NCBI RefSeq assembly: GCF_008831285.2
Contig: NC_045150.1
Coordinates: 1,748,001-1,812,000 of the forward strand
Length of the DNA stretch: 64,000 nucleotides
Direction of reading: 5' to 3'
Source: Nymphaea colorata
Lineage: Eukaryota > Streptophyta > Magnoliopsida > Nymphaeales > Nymphaeaceae
The notes beneath the pieces were generated by a model. It was not told the origin of the DNA. It made no database searches and worked only from the letters and a program-made list of their open reading frames with translations. This document shows positions 1-12,680 of the stretch, one piece after another. Position numbers and translations under genes: made by a program. Position 1 is the first letter of the stretch; each line of letters opens with the position of its first letter.

Positions 1-467
1 TTTCTCCAGATCTAAGAAATATCAACTGCGGTCTTCGTTCCTGATTCTGTGATCAACACTTAGTGCCATATGCGTGGAATAGATCAAATTCCCAAATATT
101 TGTGGAGTGAGAAGGGCCGAAGACTGAAGAAAAAGGTTTCCTGAATCCCGTTCAATAATGATCAGTCCGGAAGATTCACTTTCAAGCTACACAAGTTGTG
201 CTTCCAGCTTTGGTAAATTTGGTTTCCTTGAAATGCAATTAATTGGTAGAACTGACCTGATGCAGTGATTTTGTGGTAATTCATCTCGGCCTATTCTTGC
301 TGTTTCAGGAGAGCTTCCAGTGGATCTGATCTCTCGGTTCAGGTATAGGATTTTTCTTTAACAGTAGTTTCTTTCGAATTCAGGTGCCCATAGTTGGTTT
401 TCTCCCCCCGTTTCCTGGTGATCTTTATTGTTTATCATATAGTCTATCCCTTGGTGGTTGGTCTAGT
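1..467 (+). promoter_or_regulatory. Upstream flank and probable 5' leader of the FAB1-like gene
   Basis: Non-coding sequence before the first ATG of the kinase gene. Two good acceptor-like sites occur: a pyrimidine tract ending in CAG at 308 and another CAG at 383. A donor-like GTATAG follows at 343, but 343-383 would be a 41-base intron, too short for a plant. The more likely reading is one 5'-UTR intron ending at either 308 or 383. The reading frame stays open from 384 to the ATG at 468, so an upstream coding exon cannot be fully excluded. Confidence 0.45.
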
Positions 468-1489
468 ATGGAGGATGGAGAAGCAGGTTCCCGGGAGTTT
501 TCAGATAGGGAGTTTTTTAATGGTTCAAATCGAGAGCACTCAAAAGACCAATTAGATGAAGGGCGTCTTATATGGGAGCATTGTGATGCTGGGTACTCCT
601 CAACAGCTATAGATAAGCTAGACTCTGTGCCAATTTCAAGGGGCATGGAACGTGCAGAAGATTGGAGTGATGCAAATTCTTCACACTGTCGAAATCATAA
701 TCGTTCTTTTGCTGAAGATCAATCCGTAAGGTCTGAGGGGGAATCTGATGGGACTGAGAGCAGTAATCGGGGAACCTACACAACTTTAAGTGTCAATGGA
801 GAGCTAGACCTTACTACAGCATTTGATTTTAAGAGTGAAGATGAATACATTTGGTTTCCACCTGACCCTGAAGACCAGGAAGATGAGATTGGGATTAGTG
901 TGGATAACGATGATGATGATGATGATAATTACAGTGCTTCTGGTGGGAAATGGGATGAGAGTTGCTCTCTGAGCAGCCTTGGCAAGAATGGTAATTCTCA
1001 AAGAATTAAAGAGGAAAGGCAGAAGGTGATGGTGGAGGTGATGAATGGGCACTTCAGGGCACTTGTAGGCCAACTTCTTATGTCTGAGGGTATCCGGAAT
1101 GGCTGCGGCGGTGCGAGCTGGGTAGACATAGTTACATCTCTATCATGGGAGGCTGCAATTCTGGTCAAACCAGAGGCAAATGAAGGAAGAGAAATGGATC
1201 CCGGCTGCTATGTGAAGGTAAAATGCATTGCGTCAGGCCTTCCAAGTCAAAGGTTAGTGAACTAGCTCTTGTTACCTATAGTTTCTCCTAGAATCACCAA
1301 GATATAACTATCAGATATTGTTCCATATCCTTTGTGCAGTGAGCTGATCAAGGGCCTAGTTTTCAAGAAAAATGCTGCACACAAGCGCATGCCAAGTAAA
1401 GTCCAAAACCCTAAGTTGCTATTGGTTCGTGGAGTGCTTGGGCAAGACGCCAATGGGTTGTCATCTTTGAGATCACTGAAACAGGTATA

Positions 1490-1554
<65 letters not shown>

Positions 1555-4500
1555 TCCCCCTATGTTTCCATTTTTTATGTATTCTGTGTGGATGGCTTTA
1601 AATTGTCTGATTCTGTAAGCAGGAGAAGGATGGTCTTAAATCAGTAACTGAGATGATAGAATTATGTCATCCCAATATTGTGCTTGTGGAGAAGAATGTT
1701 TCGCGGGATGTGCAGGAGTCCCTTTTGGAAAAGGGAATCACTCTGGTATTGGACATGAAACTTCCACGTCTAGAACGCATTGCCCGCTGTACTGGTTCAA
1801 AGATTTTTTCATCTGCTGACAAAAACTTAGATATTAAACGTTGTGATATTTTCCACATTGAGAAGATTGTGGAAGAACATGAAACTGAAGGTGAAGGTGG
1901 CAAACCGCCTAAAAAAACGTTGATGTTCTTTGAGGGTTGCCCAAGACCATTGGGCTGTACGGTATGTCTTGTCTAAACATCTTCACCGATTCATAGTTTC
2001 TCCTATATCAGAGAAATACTTTTCTTTTGATGTGCTTTCAAGCAGTTTCCCACTGCATTATGCATATTTAAATTTCAAATTTTCAATTTCATTTTCCAAT
2101 ATAATGTCAAATTTGAATAGCAGAAGGTACAGCAACCCTGTGAATGGTTCTGTGTGTATTTTTCTGTTTCTTTCTGTTCTATGGGCTGTTACTGATATCA
2201 TTTGAGCTGTAGGCTCATCAAAATTTCTGGTGACTGCTGGGAATACCATCAATAGTTCTTTTTTACTGCTTCATGTTGTCCTTTTTTAAGGTAAAGAATG
2301 AAGCTTGGGAATGACACATTTTATTTGATGGTCGTTTCTTTAGCAAATTTATGCTAGGTTCACTGTTTGCATCTTGCTATCAAGGCTGAACTTCTTCTTT
2401 CTATTTTGTTAGGTCAGATTTTGGATAATTTTACTTATTAGATTTATTTAATTAGGTAATTGATGTCCTGAAGTTATGTTCAGATCTCATGAGGAGTTCC
2501 TCTACTTGTCTGAACATGAAGACGCCTTTTTCTGTAATTGCAGATTTTGTTGAAAGGAGCTAATGGAAATGAGCTGAAAAAAATTAAAAAGGTGATTCAG
2601 TATGCTGTTTTTGCAGCATACCATTTAATCTTAGAAACTTCATTTCTTGTGGATCAGCGGGCAAGTTTTCCTAGCAGTCGCTCTGCTTCATCAGCACTTG
2701 ATTCACCAGATACTGGTGGTGGGTCATCGACCGACATTGATACCAAAACGAGTTTGCAGTTGTTAGAAAATAGTTATACTTCTCAAGGATCTTTGCACAA
2801 ATCCCCCAAGGATGGTGTGGTTCGTGGTATTGATTTGGGTTTACAAGGTATCTCCCTTTCTGATATTCAGGCATCTATGCACGAAAATGCAATAAAAATT
2901 GAAGACAATAATTGTGAAGAGTCCATGGTTGAACCTTATATTCCACTGATCCTTCCAAGACAGCTATTCTCATCAGTTTCTATGTCTATAAAGAAAGTTC
3001 TTATGGAAGGCATTCCTGTAGTTTCTCACCCTTCATACCAATCAATTTCTGCATACCTTGGGCTTAAAGATAAGGAACCTGACACTTCAGTTGATATTGG
3101 TGCTCCATTTTCTTTGTCTGAGAAAGTTGTTCTACAAGAAACTGATGGAAGAGTTGAGGGCAATGAAGAGAAGCTCGATAATGGAACTTATGAGAATGAA
3201 AAATCTGAGTCAGATTTGGTTCCCATTGATGTTACTTCTAAACAGAATGATAATGCTTATAGTGATTCTGAGCTGCCCCAGAGACATTTTGTTAAATCTG
3301 CGCTGGATCCTCAAAGCATTTTAGTCTTGCGGTCTAGCTGTTGCATCTCAAAAGGAACAACATGTGAAAGGAGCTACCTTTCTCGCATAAAGTACTATGG
3401 GGATTTTGACAAGTCTCTTGGAAGATTTTTGCGCGATAACCTTCTCAATCAGGTCCTTTGAAGACTTACTACTGAAGACTTTGTTCATTTTTTTGTTTTG
3501 CCTTTCATTCACAAAAGTAAATAGTTCATATAACCATCAACTGTCATTGTGGCCAGGCACATTCTTGTTCTATATGTGGTGAAGCCCCATATTCCCATGT
3601 TTACTGGTATACACATCAGAATGGGAGGCTAGAAGTTCGCGTTAAGCAACTTCCCCAGGATCACCAATTGCCTGGCAAGGAAGAAGGGAAGCTTTGGATG
3701 TGGACTAGGTGTTTAAAGTGTGAGAGGAAGAACGATATCTCCAAACCAACAAACCGAGTGGTGATGTCTGCTGCTGCTCATGGTTTGTCATTTGGGAAGT
3801 TCTTGGAGCTAAGCTTTGCTAACCGCTCTGTGACAGATAGGCTAGCTAGCTGTGGCCATTCCCTAAACAGGGATTGTCTCCGTTTCTATGGGTAACATAA
3901 TAAATTTAGTCCGTGTTTTAATTTGTTACATTATTACTTCAACAAGTGTGAAGCAGGATCAGTTTCTTGCACCTGGTTCTGATTGCATTCAGTTGGCAGG
4001 TTGGGCTCCTTGGTCACAATGTTCAGTTATTCATCTGTAGAAATATATGGTGTACAAATGCCCCTACCGATGCTTGATTTCTCTAATCAAAATGGAGAAG
4101 AATGGTTTGAAAATAAAGTTAAACATGTATGGTGTGCTTCCCAAATATATATTTCTAATTTTGAATTTAGAGTCCTCATGACCACTTTAGGTTATCTTTT
4201 TTCAGGTTCAGGAAAAGGGAAACATGCTATTTGCAGAAGTCAAACGACTCTTGCAGGAATTTGAAGTTGAACTTCTGGATTCTGCTAAGGACAAGTTCCT
4301 TGAATTTCCTGCTCCATTGAGGGGCTTTACTGATCTTGAGCAGATGTTGGAGGAGGAGATGTCTGATTTTGAGGTGAGTGTGAACCTGTTCTGTTGATCA
4401 TTTATAATTTCTTGTTCTATTGTGTGTGTGCGGTTTTCTCTTCTTTTTTTCATGATTTTTTTTAATAATGCATACAAATTTGCAGAGAACTCTAAACAAA

Positions 4501-6917
4501 ACTCGGACATCAGGTCAGACTGTTCGGGAGATGCTTCACTTGAATCATTTGGTGCGGGAATTATTGCTAGAATTTTACATTTGGGATCAGCGGTTAAAGC
4601 AGTTATCTTCATGTTGTACAAATAAAAATGTCGAAAAAATGGAGGATCTTAATCATGCTATTCCAACAGGAGAAGAAGGAAGTTGCGCTGGCATCAAACC
4701 AGGTGATGGTAACTCGTCTGTAAATGGTTATATGCCTTGTGGCTCAAACTATGTGCCAAAACATTTAGACGGACTTGGATTGGAAAAAGAGTTCCCTCAT
4801 GCATGCTTTCAGGATGAAAATGGAGTAAGAGATGCCCACAATCTATTGACTCCTGGTGATGTACCAGTCCGAACTTTACAGACAGAAAGCCTTTTTGTGG
4901 GTCATGACCACCCAATTCTAGATGCTCCTGCTATATGCAGAGGTGAAAGCTGTTTAGTTGAGAAAGATTCTGCAGAACCAGTTTATTGTGATCCAAAGCA
5001 AGCCTTGGTGCATGGGGAATTTCATGATTCTATCGATGAGCAGCAGCTTGGTAGTCATTCTAATGGTTCTTCTGTTATTCCATTGAATGTGGAAATTCAT
5101 GAGGAAAATTATGTGCCTCTTCCTGACTGTTCAAAGATGGACTTAGATATTCTTGTTTCTGAAGCACCATTGACATCCATTTCCAAAGCCATGGCATCAG
5201 ATACTGATGGCATGCAGCAAAAGACTTCTATGAATTCACAGCTTACTTCTTCAGCTTCAGCACCTGAAAAATTATCCTCTATTGTACCTTCAGAAAATAA
5301 TTTGGATTCTGACAACCTTGATAATGCTCAAGGGTGGGTTTGGCGTCCATTTTCAGAATCTTGTGCAGCATTCAGGAAGGATCTTCGGAGCGGCTATTCA
5401 CCTAAATTTGACTTCATCAGGCATTATATTCCTTTCCACCTCTCCACCACTCAACAGTTGATGGTGGAAGAAGCAACCAGATTACACTTCCCAGTAGGTG
5501 ACGAGGACAGTACCGTGTCTGTCTATGAGGACGAGCTGACAAGCATAATTTCGTGTGCTTTAGCATTCTTACATGATAAATCTAAGTCATTAAGAAATGC
5601 ACTTGACGAACCACAAAAGGTCACAGACAGAGAACATGTTTATAGTGACATACATAATACTATGTCTTTGAACGATAATGTGGTTCTGCGCTCTTGGTCC
5701 TCATGGGGTTCTTTTGATACATCAGAGAGGCACTCAGAGGGTAATGCTTCATCTGAAGAACTTTCCACTTCTGGCTCTGAAAGTCAGTCTATGAATCCTT
5801 TGTTATATTCAAAGGATCTGCACCCAGAGGTCATTCTAGGGGACGGGAATTCAGCTACAAAGGGGAAATGTTCAGTAGTTTGTGTTTATGCAGAGCAATT
5901 TTATGCACTTCGAAAGCGATGCTGTCCTGCAGAGCTTGATTACATCTCCTCTCTTAGTCACTGTAGGAAGTGGGATGCCAAAGGTGGAAAGAGTAAAGCT
6001 TTCTTTGCAAAAACGTTGGATGATAGATTCATAATAAAGCAAGTGCAAAGAACAGAATTTGATTCATTTTTAAAGTTTGGGCCAGAATATTTCAAATATA
6101 TTTCACAATCCTTAAGCTCAAGGAGCCAAACCTGTCTTGCTAAGATTCTTGGAATATATCAGGTTTAAGAAGTTTATTTTCCAATGTAAATCTTCAAGAA
6201 AATTGTTTATTTTCTACAGTCTTGAACTTTTAAATTTTTATATTGCAGATAAATATAAGGCAGCCAAAAGGAGGCAAAGAGTTGAAAATGGATGTGATGG
6301 TTATGGAAAATCTCCTGTTTGGTCGAAATATTTGCCGTAAATATGACCTCAAAGGAGCTCTTCATTCTCGATATACTTCAGATGCAAAGGGAATGGAGGG
6401 AACAGAAAAAGTCCTTCTAGATCAGAATTTAATCGAGGATATGTGCACCTCTCCTTTATTTGTAGGAAGAAAAACCAAGCATCTTCTGCAACGTGCCATT
6501 TGGAATGATACAGCTTTTCTCACTGTGAGTGCATCCTCACCTTTTGTTTTGGTTGCCTAAGCACAACATATGGGATTTATGTTTCAGTACTTATGCATCC
6601 TTTGTTTTGTATAAATGCAGTCCATCAATGTCATGGATTACTCCTTGCTTGTGGGCGTGGACAGTGAACATCATGAACTTGTATGTGGAATAATTGATTA
6701 TATGCGGCAGTACACATGGGACAAGCATCTGGAGACATGGGTTAAGGCTTCTCTAGTTGTTCCCAGAAATTCACTGCCTACAGTTATTTCTCCCAAAGAG
6801 TACAAGAAAAGGTTTAGGAAGGCCATGTGCACTTACTTTGTAACAGTCCCTGATCCTTGGTGTGAGGAGCCAATTGCAGGCTCTTGTGATGATGGCACTG
6901 ATGATTCTTCTTATTGA
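468..6917 (+). CDS. FAB1D: 1-phosphatidylinositol-3-phosphate 5-kinase, FAB1-type (PIKfyve family, FAB1C/D-like), 10 coding exons
   Basis: The enzyme makes PI(3,5)P2 from PI3P on late endosome and vacuole membranes. Proposed exons: 468-1252, 1340-1484, 1623-1961, 2544-3452, 3557-3891, 4000-4126, 4206-4373, 4486-6162, 6249-6524, 6621-6917. They total 5058 nt in one frame (1685 aa plus stop). Residues about 310-480 form the TCP-1/GroEL-like domain, with FEGCPRPLGC near 415. A Cys-rich region follows at about 675-840. The PIP-kinase domain starts near 1440: FIIKQV (ATP lysine about 1454), YDLKGA at 1527, MDYSLL at 1592, and SPKEYKKRFRKAM near 1655, typical of type III kinases. No FYVE finger is present upstream, as in the plant FAB1C/D group. 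The ATG at 468 is chosen because it gives a length expected for that group. The intron 4 donor GTCCTT is weak, but the join aligns without a gap to relatives. The D suffix is a family judgement and C is possible. Confidence 0.93.
1491..1557 (+). repeat. (CT)n microsatellite in FAB1 intron 2
   Basis: A nearly pure CT dinucleotide run begins six bases after the donor at 1485 and fills the middle of the short intron. The reading frame across it (Leu-Ser repeats) is an artefact and is removed by splicing. Confidence 0.95.
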
Positions 6918-8109
6918 AAATTGCCGAACAGGTCAAAGTCAAACTGTCAAAGTTCTTTTTGAGACTGAGGTTCATGTTGTCAGTGCCAAAAGCTGGCTGT
7001 CTGGACATGCTTAGGAGTTTCTTTGGCAACCACCATTCTTTTGTTGATCTTGGAGGCTTGTACAGATATGTTCTTTTATAAAACTTTAATGCATCCCCAT
7101 GTATCCGTGTTTTTTATAAGGACAGTCAAGGGGATGATTCTATTAGTCATACTTTGAATTATTGGATAAGTTGTTTTGCAAAGCAGTTGTAAAGAATTGT
7201 TGTTAAAATCATGTGGAGCATTTTTAAGCAAAAATGAATGTAGTCATGAAAATTTGTTGGAAACAGGTTTCTTTTCTGGGTGACCTGGTTCGTATATGCT
7301 TATTAGGTGAGCTTGTCAATATATTTGGCTCCGGTGGAGCAATGATCTGAATACATTCAAGCAGACTTGCATAATTGGTTTCCATGATCTAAGCCAGAGG
7401 TAATGTGCTGTTCCATTTTTTGTGCTTAAGGGTCTTTATATAGCTAGTGAATTATTAAAATTGATGCCTACTAATCTGTTAACGCATAAGTGATGGTTCT
7501 AGGATAGGGAAAGGTGATCTGCTGTCCTATTTTGTGCTATAGGATCTTTCTTTTGGTGGTAAACTGTAAAAATTGACGCATGCTATTTCTGATTGTGCAG
7601 ATGTGGTAGGTATTATTACAAACAACGTTGTTCTGTGTTCTGAGATGGTCTTCAAATCACAAAAAAGGTACCTTCCGACATTTTTGTATTCTTGTTGCAT
7701 CTGAATGACATCAAACTGGTGCCTTTCCATCACTGTTCATTATGTTCATTGGTTCCATTTAGATAACTGAAATGTTCACCTCCTGATTATCCTGAGAGTA
7801 AATCTGGGGGTTTAGTATGTCAGACAAGTGTAGGCATCTTCATGGCGAGTAGGAATCTTTCAGCCTTTCTCATCATAGCTGTTCTAGAACCTCCAATTGT
7901 GTCTACATACCTGCACAAACATGTATTTATGTATGTACATAATATGAATGTAATAATGTCGTGCTGTGTGATGATAACTTTCTTTCCGTAGTTGAGTATA
8001 TGCTCCTGTTTTTCATTCTATGCATCAGTTCTCCATCCAATCATGTGGAGGTTTTTAGTTTAGCATAGACTCATCTTCTGTTTCATTATTTTCAATATCT
8101 TAATCATCA
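6918..8109 (+). other. 3' UTR and 3' flank of the FAB1-like gene; no other gene seen
   Basis: T-rich and AT-rich sequence after the kinase stop codon. It probably contains the 3' UTR, but I cannot fix a poly(A) site. No coding similarity was recognised in either strand; the open frames present are short and of unusual composition. Confidence 0.5.
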
Positions 8110-8650
8110 ATGGCATCATCATTGGAATCGTCCATTTGTCCTGGCTCGTCATCTTCATTCTTTGTTTCTTCCACACGGCACTCTCCTCCTGAGCATCAAT
8201 ACATTTTTTCCTTGTCCTTGCTTTCTGTCATTAATGGAAGAACACTCATTAAACTATGCAACATACAATATAAAGAGGAAGTCAATTTGTATGTCTGACA
8301 AAAAGTAAAAGAGTTTACCTTGTCTGCTTGCTGTCGACTTTGCTTTCCTACATGCCTCAATTGAAACTTTTGCCCGTTCCAGAGGCACATCTTGCATCGC
8401 CACTTATGTTGAATGCTAGATCTAAACTTGAATAGAGATTTATTGGCAACACTGGATTATTTCTTGAAAATCCACTCATCATCACAATCAGTGTTCTTCA
8501 AATGTTTGGATCATTTGACACCCCTTAGTTGATGTCCCTCTCTCTTAGTTTCATATGATATATAACAAGCATTAGTGCATTCCTATTCTCTTGTTCAAGC
8601 CTTTTTCTACGCACCTATAACAACATAATGTTATAGTGTCAATTTGCAAA
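8110..8650 (-). pseudogene. Decayed 3' end of an unidentified gene
   Basis: Three stretches look like exons on the minus strand. One near 8590-8640 follows a TATAG acceptor and begins VRRKRLEQENRNA. One at about 8322-8395 reads VPLERAKVSIEACRKAKS and ends at a good GTAAAC donor. One at about 8110-8240 follows a GACAG acceptor and is acidic, ending DDSNDDAIDD and a stop. The last two join in one frame apart from one TGA. The combination of lysine-rich helix, introns and acidic tail looks like a eukaryotic nuclear protein, but I do not recognise the family. It could also be chance. Confidence 0.3.
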
Positions 8651-9126
8651 TATGAGATGATGATTACTTAGAAATTAAACATGACGTAAAATACATAACA
8701 ATCATAATGTATTCCAGTTACGTTCAGAACCCAACACACTGCATGTCAGTTTTCAAATTCCTATTGCAAAAGTTCATCTAGTTCCCGTTTGAATACCTGG
8801 GACTAAATACCCAGGCATCAAAGTGCTGGTATTTAGTACGGGGTACATTTTTGGTGCAAGTTTCGTTCCACCTTCCAGATGCCCCATTGTGTTTGATATT
8901 CTGGCACTTTTGCTCCGGATATTTTACTTCCATGTTTGTTTATGCATGGAACTAAAGTACCACTTGAATGTAACAACCCGGTTGTATTTGGAAGATGATT
9001 CATAACATCCCTTGCACAACCACAAATTGGAAAGGGAAAAGTACGTCATGAACATTCTGTGAAGTGTGAAGTATCAGTACTCTAGGTAAAACTGAATATT
9101 AGAATATCAAGCAAGCAGGTATTTAC

Positions 9127-9646
9127 CTTCCTTAAAACGAAGGCAATCAGAGCCTGTCCGTTTAGCATTTTCTGAACCAGCAAGATCCACCAAGTGGAGC
9201 TTTGCACAAAGATAATCTTCATCTGTCTCCTCTCCTTGCTCTTCTTCAGCCGAAAATGCTAGATCTACTTTATGGATCTGCTCCATGGTATTGTGAACGA
9301 CTGTTAAAAATAGGGCAAAAAGTAGAAAAAAAAAAGGCAATAGAAGGGGGGAATTGACTGATCAGAGCACTTATCTAACTTGAAATCTTTGCATGTGACA
9401 TTAAAATTAGAATATCCTATGTCTGTTTTAATTGCGACTACAGTTGTGCAAGTGTATAAGGCAGCTGTATGTGTATAGATAAAGATGGGGAAGAAAGTTA
9501 TCACTCCACTTGAGTTTTCACGTATCTGTATAGGTTGCTGCCCATGAGCTGCTGTCTCCCCTGTCCCATTCAGTGCATCCGACGTCCCCAGGGTTCCAGG
9601 ATCAAGCAAATCATTCACTTCCTCTTTTGAGATCACATCAAAAAGT
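9127..9646 (-). pseudogene. Kinesin-4 (FRA1/KIN-4-like) motor-domain fragment
   Basis: Two exon-like blocks on the minus strand match the plant KIN-4 motor. The block at 9496-9646 encodes KEEVNDLLDP through PIQIRENSSGVIT. The block at 9127-9300 encodes LCAKLHLVDLAGS (switch II), then KRTGSD and FRFKEG-like residues (here LRFKEG), with a normal CAG acceptor and GTAAAT donor. The segment that should lie between them, including the switch I region with the SSRSH motif, is absent. No donor follows the first block. No remaining motor, neck or tail exons were found nearby. This is a partial copy, not a working motor, and was probably carried here by a transposon or by segmental duplication. Confidence 0.85.
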
Positions 9647-10180
9647 TAACCATAGTTTCAAGCCGTTGCAGGCATACAAGAAAAACTTAAAAAATGAGAA
9701 CATTATATAAACTATCAAAACAGCAGATGGAAGTGGAACAAAAATATGTTTGCACACTTTTAGACAGCCACTGATCAACTGTATCATTGTTGAGTTAGGA
9801 ACCGATAACAGATTGAGATTATGCAGGGAGAGAGGGCTACTTTCTCTTGGTTATATTTACCATAATGAGTTGCAAAACAGTTCTAGCTCTATTTTCCATT
9901 TCCCTGCACTTCAAAAATAGAGGCATTTTATTTTCAGTATTTAAATTATTTTGCTTGAACCATCTAAAATTTACTGCAAACGAAGGTTATGCTGTTTCCA
10001 AAACACAGCGTGCTGCATTAAACATCTAAGATTTCGTATAATCATGTCAATTCAGCAGCTCAGAAAGAACCCCAAAACCGAACACTGAAGTTTTGATGCA
10101 CATGTAAAAAGAAAGGCAAGGACAACTGACAAACCTCCATAAAGGAAACAGACAATTGGAATTCAACTTTATGAGAGAGG

Positions 10181-10700
10181 GATTCAATCTTATAGAATAA
10201 TACATCCGTTATGTGTCGGGGATTGCTGTGACGCGATCCTTGCAGCCTTGATCGTGCCCATCGGGGAGACGGGGACAAGAGACAAGAAAGGGAAATAGGG
10301 AAGGGAGAGTTGGGGATGGAGAAGAGAGATGTGGAAGAGAGGCGGGGACAAGAGGAGACCAGGAAAGGAGAGACGGGGACAGGGAAAAAAGACAGGGAAG
10401 GGGAAGAGAGAGACAGGATTCAATCTTATTGAATAATACATCCATTACGTGCTGGGGATCACGGATCACTGTGATTGATCCTTGCAGCCTTGAGCATGCT
10501 GATTGGGGAGACAGGAAGCGGAGAAAGGGAAGGGAGAGATGGGGACGAGAAAGAGAAGTGTGAAGGGGAGACCGGGAAGGGGGAGATGGGGAAGAGACGG
10601 GGAAGGGGAGACAAGGAAGAGAGATGAGAAAGGTTGGAGACAGGGAAGGCAGAAAGGGGGAAGCGAGATGGGGAAGGAGAGTTACCTGGTAAGCAAGGGG
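10181..10700. repeat. Two-copy purine-rich tandem duplication
   Basis: A unit of about 246 bp starts with GATTCAATCTTAT at 10181 and starts again at 10427. Each copy contains a head segment ending near CCTTGCAGCCTTGA followed by a long GGGGA/GAGA-rich tract. The head segments are clearly related; the purine tracts have drifted. Long open frames of Ser, Pro and Leu on the minus strand here come from composition only. Confidence 0.75.
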
Positions 10701-10980
10701 AAGTTGCAGGTGAAGCTCTTGCGGAAGACGACAGCAAGTTGGAAGAAAGCTCGGGCGGAAGCTGCGTCTGTGTTGAGAAGAGAAAAGGAGAGGAGGTCGA
10801 GCGTGCCCTAACGGGTGATTTTCCAACAGGGAAAAAAAAAAAAGTCCCGGCATTAAACTGAACTCCTCCCCCTAAAGTACTGGCACAAAAGTTCCACGTT
10901 TGCTTCATGGCTGAACTTCTCAGCAAATTTGAACTAAAGTTCCCCAACCACCACACAGTTCTACCTTTTCAAACAGGGCA

Positions 10981-11449
10981 CTAGCCTCATCCAAATGAGA
11001 TCTACCAATCAACTACATGTAACAATAAAATATAAGAAATATGATATAATTTCAATATCAATGGTTCAAGATAGTATTAGAAAATAAAAATAATAAGCTG
11101 TGAGGGTATATAAATGCATCCAATTATCTAACTGTTAAATGAACCATGGGATTTGCCACCAATTTGTCGATATAATTTTATATAATTCATCCATAATTTG
11201 TTTATCAACGTCACAATTGCCATCATAATGAAAATGCAGTCTCAAATAAAATCCTGCTTGGTAGATGAAGTTATACATTCTATCTTTTTTCGATTATATT
11301 GCATAGGGGCTTTGTGGTTTTCAATCTTCGTAAATCTAAATTGGCGGCTTTTTGCTCTGTTGCCACATTCATTGCTTTAAATAAAACCTCTTTTGGTGTT
11401 CTTTCATTACAACTACTATTGTTAAAACTTCGACAGGAGGCATGGTTGC
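10981..11449. other. AT-rich spacer, nothing recognised
   Basis: AT-rich sequence between the possible TIR element and the hAT relic. No splice-delimited coding block or repeat structure was recognised. Confidence 0.4.
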
Positions 11450-12680
11450 TTTAATTGTAAATACTACTGCATTCCTTTCTGGTCTTCCATAATAATATGG
11501 AAAACTTGCTTAGCTTCAGGTTTCCTGAAGTAACTACTTGTTTGAAATTTGACTCAAAAATATTGCCTTCAATTCTTTCTTGAGACATGCAATGGTTTTT
11601 GGAGAGCAACGCAAGATTTGTCAAAACGTGTGGTTGCAGGGTGCTACGGTTCCATCTTATCTGTATGCCTTCTCCTCGAATTAAGAGCCCATGCATGACT
11701 TTAGGTTTATTTTGTGATACATCTTGTCTTGAAAATTGTCTCTACATGTGCTCATTTTTTCCAGTATTCTTGAGCCTAAAATCTATGCGGTGAGCAGCAC
11801 ACAATGACCAATGGCCCCATACAATATTTTCATTTTTCAACTTCTTTTCAGCAACAACAAAATTAGGTGCATTCTTTGTGAACGAAAAAGGCTACCCTTT
11901 CAGCTCAACTTCTTTTACAGCTTCAAATATTTGACATGGAACATCATTCTTTTCCATTGAAAACTGAACCATTAACAAGAAAATTAAGCAATTGCCTCTG
12001 CTTATTCTCAGTCCAACCGTCAACCATGTTAGTATTATCAACTTTCACCTATGAACTTTAAACTTCTGGCATTTAATGTGTGTTCTGCTCTATTTCGTTT
12101 TTCTTTTACCATGTCCTTGTCTCATGGTAAGAAAGTGGCTTTAGTTCTTGGCCATAATCTTGGGTAGCCTCTATTGTAGGGGCAAAATAACATCTCCTGC
12201 AAAGATTGAAGAGTAAAGCATTTATAAACAAAAAAATTTACCTATAGCATCACCATTTCTCTTTCCTTTCTTTTCTTCCATCAATGCACTGCTGATTGTA
12301 GCCTCCTCCTATGCTAACAACTAGATCAATTGGCCCATTACATTATTTTTCTTACCAATATTAGTAGCACTAACTTCGACATCATTTGCATCTGTCCATG
12401 TTGAACCATAATATATGGCACTTCTTCAAATTTCAAATATTTTATCTTTCCCTTTCATTACCCTCAAATTCTTCGTGCTTTTTGAAGAAGGTGCTTTCAT
12501 CTTGAGGAAAATCAGCACAGAGATTCTTACACCATGTTTTCCATCTACCAAAAGATGCTTCAACCTTGAAATTCCCTCTTCTAACCACGTTCTTGCAATA
12601 GTTACAAATAATATGCCCTACCAAGCTTTTGACTTTTAGTAGGATTGGAAATTTAATTTCATGCTCCTAGATTTGGTCTT
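11450..12680 (-). pseudogene. hAT-family transposase relic (BED finger and DUF659-like part)
   Basis: On the minus strand the segment about 12440-12680 reads MIKDQI, then HIICNYCKNVV, a CxxC pattern in the position of a BED zinc finger at the N-terminus of plant hAT transposases. Around 11690-11820 the minus strand reads SLCAAHRIDFRL, which resembles the conserved PCAAHCIDL block of hAT/DUF659 proteins. Stops and frameshifts separate these pieces, so no functional transposase remains. The order (BED first, CAAH block later) is correct for a single decayed copy. Confidence 0.5.

Larger units (their letters stand above)
8782..10980. mobile_element. Possible non-autonomous TIR element carrying a kinesin fragment
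   Basis: The left end reads TTCCCGTTTGAA and the right end, reverse-complemented, reads TGCCCTGTTTGAA, an imperfect terminal inverted repeat. Both outer flanks carry CTAG (8778-8781 and 10981-10984), a possible target duplication. The interior holds a kinesin-4 fragment and a purine-rich duplication but no transposase. The layout fits a Pack-type element that captured host exons. The termini are short and diverged, so the boundaries are tentative. Confidence 0.35.

Noticed and set aside
384..467. Translation start at 384 for the FAB1-like protein
   Set aside because: The codon there is GTG. In a plant nuclear gene the ATG at 468 is preferred, and 384 coincides with a possible acceptor site.
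1..467. FYVE zinc finger upstream of the kinase
   Set aside because: No CxxC / RRHHCR-type motif is present in the available upstream sequence.
10209..10956. Pro/Ser/Leu-rich minus-strand frames up to 214 aa
   Set aside because: Purine-rich tandem duplication read backwards; no domain.
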